Shown here in pieces: positions 12,541 through 23,655 of a DNA stretch of 64,000 nucleotides (positions are counted from its first letter, which is position 1; each line of letters opens with the position of its first letter). The notes beneath the pieces are model-generated. The model was not told the origin of the DNA. It saw only the letters and a list, made by a program, of their open reading frames with translations, and ran no database searches. The position numbers were made by a program, and so were the translations under genes. Location: NCBI GenBank assembly GCA_002633005.1, contig NMRA01000001.1:3548229-3612228 (forward strand), in the 5' to 3' direction. Origin of the DNA: Phoronis australis. Lineage: Eukaryota; Phoronida; Phoronidae.

Positions 12541-14695
12541 GTCGCCTTCGGCGGAAGATAGTAAACGAGGGGCAGTTGATATCGTGATATCGTAATATGA
12601 AATTAAGGATATACTGTGTTTAAAAATGCATAAACAAAGCGGAAACTAATACTGTCAAAGCCCTTCCCCCTTTACCCACAGCTTCGTTAATATAAGCCGG
12701 CACCATGATTCCACAAATTCAAATGAATAACATAAAGACACAGCTTTACATTCGCTAAAATCGTCTTTTTGAATAAATTTGAATAATTGATATTTAAGTA
12801 ATACTTTGGAAATCTGCGCCTTTGTGGAAATAAGCGACACATGCATCGAAAACATTGCCCACTGAACAACTCGAGCATAAATCCGGCACTGCGTGGAAAG
12901 CAATGCAATTGGAGCTTTTGACACATGTAAATTTTGTACAGCAAAACTAATTTATGTTTTTCCGTAATATGCTTTATGCATGTGACACACGTCGAATATG
13001 GCGTTTCGTTCATTTAATTAGTGACATAAAATAAGAATGGATATAACTAATGAGATTTCAGTAATTGGGCACACTTGTTGATCGCCTTTGCGTGACGTCA
13101 ATTGAAGGACCAAACATGGAGAGCTACTGAGCGAACGTGTGTAAAAACAACCTAGAACTTATTTAGCAACACAAACCAGTAATAATTTACTTGTTGGATC
13201 TATTTGAAATCATATAAGGACGTAAGAGTTACTTTTTCTAGCCTAATCACTGTGAAAGCAAAATGCTTGTTTAATCGAGACATTCTTCGGTGGTGAAGGT
13301 ACGGTAATGCATCAAATATTGTAAACCATTGTTGATCCCAAAAATGTGGGAATACGGCCATGGAATACGTCACGGAATACGTCATGGAATATGCCAGAGT
13401 CAGTCCTGGGGCCGTTCCATTTTGTAGATGATGACGGCTACCAGTTTTGAACAGATTACATCAAGTGTTATGTCGTAATTTCATATGTGTCTACCTTTGT
13501 ATCTTTAAGAGAAGTACAATAGACATGCTAAATTCGGATGCCTCGTGCTATATATCCCTTTGTAGCAAATGTTGAAACATGTTTATTTTTAAACCTTTTT
13601 ATTTGATGTTAAAAGGCGAGCTACCAATCCTTTTTGTCAATTCTGACTATTGCAACTACCCTTATGGTCCAAATGCTGTCTGACAGTACCTCACGTGAAA
13701 CTGATAAGCACTCTTATAACATACCGTTTGCGGTGCACTGTGGGCGCACATCAACGCTTTACGTTGCTCTGGTTTTGTTGTGAGTAGCGATTCGCAGGCT
13801 GGGCTGCATACATTTGCAGTGATGTAGTCCTAGAAAAAATAGTGGAGGGTGGGGGCATTGAACACCAGAGAAGCAATGGCGTAGATACTGTTACGCAGTA
13901 CTCTACCGAGGTATGCCATTTTCGTATAAATGAAACTGGTCGTTAAATTTACGTTTATACCACAGTATGGAACAAAATGAAATTGTGCTGATGGGGGCGT
14001 GCCCTGATTGCCTACGAAGTGAGGAGACGAAGTCACTGACCCCACGTGCTCCCTCGACTACCCAGCTGTTTTGTAATAGACTGAGAATCTTGCGATTGCG
14101 TTCTGTACACTTAGATATAAGTGCAAATTTGTATAAAACGTGGCACTTGTTTTCTGACAAAAATTCGTTGCTGAAAAGCCATCTGAACACTTTATACAAA
14201 CAGTTTGTTCTGACTATCAAATAAAATAACAACAGTTTTAGAGCCAATTAATTTATTATGTAGATTGTTTCACAACTAAATGAATAAATTTAACTTAAAT
14301 TAAATAACAGATTTGGGTTTGATTTTACCAATATATACATTAATACAATCTTCAATAAAAATACAACGTTGGGAAAAATAAATCAGATCTTGAGCAAAAA
14401 TAAATAAGAAGATACGAATCATATCTTTGTCATGATGACGTGGCAGATGAACAGTTGACTGAACAATGATATGAATTAACAAACATGTAAAGTCTGAGAA
14501 CATAAAAGAATATGCGGAATCCGGTCTTTTATGTTCGGTCATGGTTAGAAGACTTGTCAATAGAAGTCTCTCGTCGACGAATCTTCCTTTCCAACAGGAG
14601 CCGTCTAGCGCGCGCTTGTCACTTCCGGGGAGGTTTGAACAGATGATTCACTTTGCATCACTGAATCACTACGCGACGAAGTCGCTGCGTTTTCC
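12541..14695. other. No gene seen; 3' flank of paralogue B at its right end
   Basis: Includes a small tandem repeat of GGAATACGTCA units near 13363-13393 and, at about 14250-14255, a minus-strand AATAAA that could serve the gene ending at 14696. The convergent open frames between 13830 and 14250 have no motif. Confidence 0.5.
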
Positions 14696-14998
14696 TCAAA
14701 AGGGTATGTTTATATTGCAGTATTGGTGCACTGTCGATTCTCGACAGCAGTCTGGGTAAACGTTCGATTTGAAAAATTTGGCGCATCCAAAACAGACCCT
14801 ATGTCTGTGTGTGTCCCCTTCGCAATGGTGCACACGTTCTACAAAACGGGCAACTCTATTAAAAACATTCCTTTGCTGTTGCGTTCTTGCAATAACCTTT
14901 TCAAGGGGACTATTTGTCCTTGCGGGTCTGCACAAGACCATAGCGATGAAAGTCAGCAAAACTAGTAGAAACAACAATTGTCTTGTCGCTTGGTCCAT
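14696..14998 (-). CDS. Secreted six-cysteine peptide precursor, paralogue B
   Basis: Predicted 100-residue protein. A strong acceptor (TATTTTTCAG, AG at 15002-15001) lies two bases upstream of the ATG at 14998-14996, the same arrangement as paralogue A. Residues 1-23 are a hydrophobic signal peptide (LLFLLVLLTFIAMVLC). The mature region is basic, then carries cysteines at 59, 69, 72, 84, 85 and 94: C-x9-C-x2-C-x11-CC-x8-C. The motif C-F-G-C-A-K-F and Y-P-D-C-C aligns with paralogue A. There is no tetrabasic site, so processing may differ. The frame stops six residues after the last cysteine, so the domain is complete in one exon. Extracellular signalling or defence role is inference; no family name can be given. 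A minus-strand AATAAA near 14250 may end the transcript. Confidence 0.75.
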   Translation of the reverse strand: MDQATRQLLFLLVLLTFIAMVLCRPARTNSPLEKVIARTQQQRNVFNRVARFVERVHHCEGDTHRHRVCFGCAKFFKSNVYPDCCRESTVHQYCNINIPF

Positions 14999-15000
14999 AT

Positions 15001-15630
15001 CTGAAAAATACAACGACAGAAAAGTTGAGGATGAAGCTTAGAGCAACCACAGAACCGTCGGGCTGAAATTACTAACAGTGCCATTGCATAATGCAAGTGC
15101 AGTTAAACTTGAGGTCAACACCGAGTTCCCTTCTTAGCCACCTACGTGTTCGTTGAGGACAGCCACAGACTAACATGTACAGTGGACTATACTTATCGTT
15201 TAAGCGACACACTTCGTTATTGCAAATTCACTTCAAATTCATATAAGTGAATTTGGAAAATCAGTTGGAAATAATCCGTCTAAATATTATCCATTACAAC
15301 CAAAAAATACCCTCTCAAGATTTTCGTCCCCAGCCGCCGGGTTTTAGTTCGAGGCTTTTACATGCAAATCAATCGAGATGGGCGGCGAATCTGCCAAAGG
15401 TGAGAAAGTAAGGCGATGATCAAAATAAAATTGATGACGTCGTGGGCTTTACCAGACCAAAGAACTCTAAATAAACGATTTTTCTAGCTAATATTATGAA
15501 TATAAACCAAAACGAAAATGCCACGTAAACAGCCTAGCTGTACAGTCTTAGATGAAACACTTCGTTAATGGCAACAGCGGTCCCATTGGTTGATGTTCGT
15601 CAGTATGCCACAACTACCCTGCACTCCACT
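15001..15630. other. No gene seen; presumed intron/5' region of paralogue B
   Basis: Upstream of the acceptor on the minus strand. 5' exon not located. Confidence 0.4.
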
Positions 15631-15698
15631 GGAGGAGGGGGGGGGGGGGGGCGNNNNNNNNNNNNNNNGGAGCTGGGGGGGGGGGGGGGGGGGGGGGC
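15631..15698 (+). repeat. G-tract with assembly gap
   Basis: Long G runs on both sides of 15 Ns (15654-15668); the right run is 23 consecutive G (15675-15697). The gap is evidently a sequencing failure in poly-G, which can fold as a G-quadruplex. Glycine-rich reading frames across it are artefacts. Confidence 0.9.
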
Positions 15699-18600
15699 GA
15701 CACACACAACACGCAACGGGGACACAGACCCCTGTTCATTTGCAAAAAAGCCCTCCTCGACCGAAACTCATTTCAAATTTGTGTTAGCCCCCCCCCCTCT
15801 ATTCAATGGAAAGTGCCCAAAGGTTGTCCCTTAGACCCCTGTCGCCTGGAATTTCGACAATTCAGCGTCGAGTATTTCCACCTACGCCTGTGGCTGCAAC
15901 AATCAGACACTATGTTTAGACGAATAATTCTTGACAGATAATTTTAGAGCAGAAATTAGTGATCGATATTTGCACTTCTAGTTTCAAGTCTGACGGAGAT
16001 ATTGTAGGTTGATAAAAATACACAACTCCACACGGAAGATTAGAATTACGATCGCAATAACTGCTCGCCGTCAACAGAGAGAAAATTGAGTGATGCTCAG
16101 TCAGTGATTTGACGACTTTTATGTTCTAATCACAACAAAACCTTAATTAGGCGTGTAACAGAAGTTATTCCCCGATAGGTATTTACCACTTGTGTAATCC
16201 AAATAAACACGTGTCTGGAATGATAATGAGAACATTGTGCTTTAAAGATACTCTTTCCGATTGTTTTCAATTAAAACTTCATAATTTGACCAGCTGATGC
16301 TCTGTTAACAAGTTATCTAATGTTTTTAGAACAATAAAAATTAAATGTGGAATTTTCAAAATCATCATTTTTCTGTCGGTGCATCACTGTACTTCACGTT
16401 CACTGAATTTTCTGTTAAAAGTAAGTACATGCAGAATTGTAATCAGCGAAATGTTCTTATTTTAGCGATCTTTTCGATTGAAGGAAATTTCTGTTTTCTA
16501 AAAAAGGAAAATAGACGAAAGGCTCTCTGTGTAACGTAAAAAACGATTCGCGCAAGTTCTGTTTTAAGAAGCTGTTTATCAAGTCACAGATATTTAATTC
16601 TGTAATAAAGGCCATAGTTCACCAGTTGTGCGCACGTGAAATCCTGAGGAAGGTATTTGGGTCAAGTTGCCAAAACACACTAACGTTTAACAAGCATGTG
16701 GATCTGGCTATTTAATAAAGTAGTAATTTCAATTATTTCTATTCGGTGTTCTTCCACCATTATGCAAAATATCTGGTTTTACATATTCCTCTCGCGTCCT
16801 CATCTTCAAATCGTTTTAAATATCCTCAACATGGAACGGAGTGCTGAGTTGGGATGTTTTCAAGAGTAATTTGATTATTTCGAAATAGCATGGACACAAG
16901 CCATTGACCACAGATTGAAAATAGATTTGCAATTCTAGAAATCTTTACTTCCCGCAGCACAAACGCTAAGTCAATTACATTTCAGCAACAGGTAGTCAGG
17001 CACAACGCGGTCGTGTATTTTAGATCACTAACGTCGACCCATAAAATTGGAGACAGAGCAATTTTCAGTGACTAAGAATCTGTAATTTATGAATTTGAAA
17101 AGTTACCGGAGATCTATTCGGCATTTAATCAGAACTCAAATTGAATCTGCTTGCAAGATTCTGTTGCCATTCAAATCATAGTTTAAAGATGGAAGTTCTC
17201 ATCTAATTATTGAATTTGACAAAAACAAAGTGACCGAGATCGCGTCATTGCGTTTTGAAAATCTCAAGAGATAAGGCAAAGCATGCTTTTATTTCTTACT
17301 AGCAAATCAATATTTTAAATATCCCACCGACTTTGCTCCATATCAAAAGGCTTTCCGCGATCATTCCTACGGGAATCACAGAAGTAAATTTATGTCAATA
17401 AAAATCAGCTGAAAATGGGAAACAGCCACGTACAACTGAATGAAAGGTCTTCTTCGGCTGTGACCATTACGCTTACGTAAACTGTCGTCGTCACGTGACA
17501 CGAGGAAAAATAGACTGGATGTAATTCTCAGTCGACGAATGCCGCCCTCAATTAAAAATCGCATACTTTAATGCGACGAATGACAAATTAATTATGCATA
17601 AGAAATCAATGTAGCCCTCCGCCTGACAAACCACAATTGTTTCTAATAATTATGAGATGTTGTTGTGGAGAATAAGTTGGTTATTGGTCTCTAGAGGCAT
17701 TGGAATAGAAGATAATCACAGATGCTGTTGGATAAATGATCTTGCATTTTTTATAAGAATGAGCTTTGACGTAATCTTTTAGTTTTGTTCAAATTGCTAA
17801 TGATTGTTCGATAAATGTTTCATGTACGCCCACTGTTTAAACACGAGATAGAAAACAATCGATGGGATTTGCAAATAACGCGGACCACTTAATGTATCTA
17901 TATTTCAGTAATGAATGAAACTCTGCTTGAGCAGCGCTGTCTATTGACGCAGAAAACAGTGAAGTTGTACTGCAATTTAACTGAATTGGAAATATATTAG
18001 ACTGTTCTTCTTGCTATTCGACCCCCAGTGTGTAATTTGTTCGCCTAACGAAGCCAAGATTTTATTTGCGCCAGCGGTTTTGTCTATATCGACGAATAAA
18101 TGTTACCAGTAATTGTGTTATAATGACGTCAAGCGCAGCAAGAAAGGCCACAAATTAACAACTCTTAGAAAAGTGCAACATGAATACGTGGCTTAATTAA
18201 TGACACGCCTTTCTTTATGAAAATGGAGACCTGATAAAAGGTTAATTCACAATGTACTTCTAACAACCTACGCTCGGGCTGATCACTTCTCACGATAGTA
18301 TCAAAAAGGTAGATATGAAATTAAACACGTTCCAAGCAAAACGAAACGCATTATATTTTCTCCATGAATGCAAAATAATTTAACTTTACATTTTACATAA
18401 GCAAAAAAGATACGAAAACTAACTTACTAAATTATAGGCACTGCACTCTGGAATGATATCGCACGAAGAATATCCAAATTGCAGGCAAAAATTCGTCTGC
18501 TCGTTCTTCAAGTTCAAAACAAAACAGCTCAGCTTTTTGACCGAAACTTTCTTCGTTATCACTGCGTCGTACCGGTCGTTTGAGCAGCATTAGATAGAAT

Positions 18601-21090
18601 AAATTGAAGTCGCCCATCCTTGGCTTAAATAGCATACCACGTAGCCTAGGAAACGGTATAATTAATCGACATACTTCCGATTATCACACCACTTTTCCAT
18701 TCGTTGAGCGTCGCTTGCCTGTCCGGTTGCATATCTCGTCAAGAAACCAGGCGAACCTGGAAATTGACGAGAATGCGAAGCACGCAAGGAATGTCGGTGG
18801 CGTAAATATAGTTATACTGTGCTTTAGACGCAGTCATTCATAAAAGCAGTTAGCCCATTTACTTCGGCTAATTTGACTTGGCTTACAAGAGTTTTCCTCG
18901 CATTGGGTGATGTTACCGACGATTTGGCAAGAGATTGATTAAAATAAACCTGTTAGCGCAGTTTATACGTGTCGGTGATGCGAAACTGAGGCTTTTAAAC
19001 TACCGGCAAATGCGTTTCATGCAAATCAATACATCGGAATTTTGTTCACGTCCATGTATACAGATACAAATAAAATTATTGCGACAGTAAGCCTAGCGAT
19101 GATGAAGTTAACTTGTGTTTTGTGTTCCTATTACTTTAATGTATTTGTGCGTCTTACTAGCGAATGTCATCTTGTTTATATCGCCAGTGTACACTTTCAG
19201 AAAAGCCCAGCTGCTTCATAGATACGAACCTGTCTCACCTGAAAAGTAAAAACACGCGGTAATTAGTGTTACGCTCCACTTATTTGGCTTAAATATTTCG
19301 CACATCTGAGTCTCGAGCATGCGAATCGGTGAGACTATTTATAAACTGGCTTGTTATTTTCGTAAGACTGTTTTCTTGTAAACAACGTGTGAAATTTGAC
19401 TAAAAGTTAATATTACACAATCCTGAGGTTTCAAAAGGCACAGCGATCTCATAGGATCAAAATTTGTTACCAGGATGTAAAACGGGATAAAATCATAGCT
19501 CAAAGTTGTCGACTTTGAGGCGTTAATATAATCACCTCGTATGAGCTTGGTCCTCGTTGACAACGATGTAAAATATTAATTTTAAGGTTCACTGTGCCCC
19601 GAAGTTTCCTCTGTTTCGTCGAGACAGTTGAAGTCATGGAAATTAGACAAGGTCATATATTTTGCTTACTGTTTTGGCCTGGGCTGGGATATTTTTCAAA
19701 AGAAACAGTTGTAAGCATGCAATTAAATTCTAGTTGAAGTTTATCTTCATCCTGGTCGTCGTTGTTGTCTTAACTGCCATCGCTATTATTGTCGTCGATG
19801 CATGTTAGCAGTCCTCACATGACCCCTAACTTAAATGACGGAATACCGGAAAAAGGAATTGTTGTGCCAAACAACGAGGCGGATAAGCGAACAGGACGTG
19901 TTACCATTTTTAGTATTCTGGGTGTGAAGACCGACACACAACCGTCAGCGCATGCCTCTTAGTTATCCACGCTTAACTAATAATAATGTTACGCAATAAG
20001 ATAGCAAGCGGTAGTACGGGAAAGTCCCAATATTTTGAAAATCTTGAGGATTTCCTAGAACGGCTTCTTATAGCATTAATCACGTTACACCAGTTTTGGT
20101 TTTTATTGACAAAGCGGAAGCCCTCCAATAGGGGCTGCTGGATCATTTATTTGGATCTCCGACGCCGATTCCTCGGAAAGATTTATATAAAGGCGAATAA
20201 GGCTACTTCTGGGGGATCGGTACGCGACAGGATTCTATATGTTAGGCAATCGTTGAGAAATTCTGAGAAGACAGTTATTCTCAAGTTACTCTGGATCTTT
20301 GACCTGTGCTCAACTTGAAACGAAGGCTAACTAGATTTTGTGCGATGGCCATGACCCGGGAATACGCCGCGTGGGGCATCTGCAATTGCGGCGTGTGGAA
20401 ATTACATATTTTTTTAAGCGGCTATAAACCCTCGCGCAGTGGAAGAATAAAATTTCAATTTGTTCTTTGCTCATATAACACGCAATTTCTGGTTTTGGAA
20501 AGAATTTTACTGTTCGCTGTTGTTCAAGACCATGCCCGAAACATGACACGCTGCGGAAAATCGACTTGTAGAGACGCCAGTACGCAACAAGAGCAACGCG
20601 GAACGTTGATATGCCCCTACCGTGTACATCGCGTAAAGCGCAGATACAATAGATGAAGTTATGATTTATTATCAGTAAATGCAAAAGAGCCTCTCGGGTT
20701 TGAAAAGCAAGTCAACAATTCTCTCCTCAATAGAAACTCACCTTCTACTTTTCATCGAAATTAAAATAGAAATGGCCAGTTGGCTGCGTACATAATTTAA
20801 GGAGAATGCCACCAAAAAAACGACGTATGAAAACGGGAAGGTGTCGTCGCCACTTTAAACAGAAACGTGTCTGTCAAATTTCACGAAAACCTGTCTTAAT
20901 AACAAACTGGCTATTCATTTCGAGCCCAGCTTTTTACAAAGGAAGAATTTGAATCCAATTTCCCCATTTCATATTGGTAAGCGGTCTATGTCACACGTTG
21001 GTTTCTGTGACTGAAGTCGGTTAACAGCTGCTTATGAAATTGTTCGTCTACAGCACACCGGCAGAATTGGTATCTTAATACTGCAAACTT
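15699..21090. other. 5.4 kb without a supported gene
   Basis: Short unrelated open frames only. The longest (19986-20318 plus, 20331-20684 minus) have no motif, codon pattern or homologue that I recognise. Could be intergenic or a large intron. Confidence 0.5.
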
Positions 21091-21166
21091 TAATAATTAT
21101 AATAACAATAAGGATATTGATAATGATGACAGTAAAAATAATTAATGATAATGATAATGATAATTA
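21091..21166. repeat. AAT/GATAAT microsatellite
   Basis: Imperfect trinucleotide and hexanucleotide repeats of TAA and GATAAT. Confidence 0.8.
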
Positions 21167-21271
21167 CCCGCTCAACTGGTTTGCCTGAGGTCAAGCTCAA
21201 ATTTATCAAAAGTCTGAGAAACGCAGGGTTATGTTCTAACCAATTCCATATTCGATTATCCTATCACGACT

Positions 21272-21292
21272 TCATCATCATCATCATCATCA
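21272..21292. repeat. (TCA)7 microsatellite
   Basis: Seven perfect TCA units. Confidence 0.85.
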
Positions 21293-21919
21293 CGTTGTTT
21301 TCATTCCTGTTTCAAAACTAATGAACCTTGTTCGTGTCTCGATTTTTTATCTCGGTCGCCCAATGAATCGTTCGTTATGGTCTATGGCTTGTGTGTGCAA
21401 TAAACATTGAAAGACTGACCAAAAGCTTCCAATATTTCCACATCGAATTCGATTTCCAGTCATTATTTGATTGTACTTTCAAAGTTTCCGCACAAATCCA
21501 AATTGTAAGAATTAAAACACAATCTGAAAAACGACTTACTTCCGAGTCAAACTTCTGCTTTTGCAACGGAAAAGTCCGGTCCGGCGTCACAGCTCGTGAC
21601 ACGCACGTGGGTTCTCGCTCCTGTCTTAGGAAAGGTGGACAAGTCTTCTAAAAGAATAATTTTCCGAGAATGAACACACTACCGTCGCCAACCTTCATTA
21701 TTCACTGCCTACTGTCCAATTCAATGTCCTTTAGAGTTGGTGTTTAGTTTTTGGGTTACAACGTCCTGACCTGAAGGAAGAAGGCAACATATAAAAAATG
21801 TGATTACTGCTGCCGTGCTACCTGGTGACAATTTCATCGACTAGTCGGCCACCCACAGAGGACGCTCGGCTGACCGGTTTCGCAAGAAAATTTTCAAGCC
21901 ATCTTTTGACAAGGTGCTC

Positions 21920-22060
21920 CATCCGAATTTGAACCCCGGTGTTAAACAGACAACCCGGAGTCAAAAACAGACCCTCACACTTTCAAAACAGCTAACCAGC
22001 CCGAAAAAAAACACGAACCCCGATCTTTGAAACAGGAAACCCAGAGATCGGAAACACCAC
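21920..22060 (+). repeat. Short-unit repeat R3, copy 1
   Basis: A run of related units of about 20-26 bp with phrases such as CAAAACAG and AACCCGGAGTC. It matches the reverse complement of 23078-23200 closely, with a shared block reading AAAACAGCTAACCAGCCCGA. A looser relative lies near 55580-55670. Confidence 0.75.
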
Positions 22061-23077
22061 TCCCGCACTTTCTGTCAAACATTGTTTATCTCAAGAAATT
22101 AGTACTTTAGTACCTTTAAAGTGTTTTGTGTTCATACGACATGTATCAATTTCATATTTTATTGGAAAATAAATCTTCCTACTTTAAGTAGTTGTGATAT
22201 GTTGTTCATTTACATGGGCATTTTAGACAACCTATGACCGATTAGCGTAGGCCTACCTATTTTGCTGTTAAAGTTGTGGTGCGATCTTTTGCGTCGGTTT
22301 CGGCGCCATGAATTATTGAAGCTTCTATTGGCCAGTTTCTTTTTTCCCCAATTCTTCAATCAACTGTTCTTTTTCCACGAGGTTGCGTCCATGTCACAAC
22401 AAATTACCGCAACAGATATCATTTCGTTACAAGTTTGTAGTATTATAATTTCAACAAACCGAATTTCAGAACAAAATGCAACTGCAAGTTGCAGTAGTGA
22501 TTCGCCAAAAGGAGTGTGAATGCGTTGAGTTTAGAATTTCTGATTTCAAATTCCGTTTTAATGACCGATTAGGAGTTCAAGTGCACTTTTCTGAGGGCAA
22601 GATCGGTGAAATTGGTGACGGTGCAGGCCTTTTGAATGACAAATTCTCGCGGTCCATTTCAAAATCCGGAGATTGATTGTGCCGAAAATAATGTACTCTC
22701 GACAAGTAAATCGACGAACCCTGAAATGCGACCAATTGTAAAGACATTTAAAGAAATTCATTGACAATGGCGCTCGAAAGTCGAAATAATATTCTTGTAT
22801 ATCATTTTTGAAAGCATGTTTGGAGAAACTATTGAACAATCTGAAATTCACTAACTATTCACCAAAATAACAACGTGTTGAGAGTATACTAGATTATGTT
22901 GAAATTCGGCTACAGTGCAGTTGCGCGGGTTTTACCGATAGAAATCAAATAATGAAGGCAATATAATACAGGTTACGTTTTATTGTAGATAATTTTTAAC
23001 AGAAAAATACAGAAAACTCCTGGAAAGTACTTGAAGATGCTTTAATTCAAAGTTTGAGGCTACCTACATCGTCTCGG
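22061..23077. other. Spacer between inverted R3 copies; no gene seen
   Basis: Separates the two inverted copies. Contains one TAGGCCTA palindrome (22248-22255). No supported gene. Confidence 0.5.
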
Positions 23078-23200
23078 GTTTCCAGTCCGATCACCGGGGT
23101 TTCTGTTTTAAATGTTGGGGTTTGTGTTTTCGGGCTGGTTAGCTGTTTTGAAGGTGCGGGGCCTGTTTTCGACTCCGGGACATCTGTTTTACACTGGCAT
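23078..23200 (-). repeat. Short-unit repeat R3, copy 2 (inverted)
   Basis: Inverted partner of 21920-22060, 1 kb apart. On the minus strand the frame reads as Thr/Pro/Lys-rich (for example PESKTGPAPSKQL), caused by the repeat unit and not by a recognisable protein. The flank 23249-23270 (TCTCCACCAAACTTT) recurs at 36822-36840. Confidence 0.7.
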
Positions 23201-23574
23201 TGTAACACCCTGTGTGACTCTTTTACGAAATAACTAGTGAAAAACAAGTCACTGATCTCCACCAAACTTTAATAATTTGAAGACACTTATACGTCATGGA
23301 AACCTGTGATTCGTGACAGGCTGTGATACTTGATAAAAACGTTGGGTTTTCTTAGGCATTTCGTCATTTTAACCTCTTGGCCGAGCAAACAACTATCGTA
23401 TATCGTTACATCCCTATCAAGAATCCGATTTTTATTTTGTATTTTGCTTTAAGACTCGATGGCGAAATGCACATTTATCTTAAAAATAGCGGGTAAATGG
23501 CGAAAATAGCGCTTTTTCATTCATGAAGTTATGGTATTATTGCCGTTTTGTTTTAACATGGAATCTTTCTGTTC

Positions 23575-23655
23575 ACACTCAAGCAATATCTCGCGTTATC
23601 TTGCGAAGTTTTGCTTTTCTAGAGAGGTCTTAGGGCCACTGAATTCTACCCTGAT
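23575..23655. repeat. Partial copy of the CACGTG-family MITE
   Basis: CAATATCTCGCG, TTGCGAAGTTTTGC, GAGGTCTTAGGGCCACTGAATTC aligns with the right half of the MITE copies at 27188 and 48928. The left half is missing. Confidence 0.6.

Noticed and set aside
15568-15834. Glycine-rich proteins spanning the poly-G tract
   Set aside because: They run through Ns and a homopolymer; not real coding.
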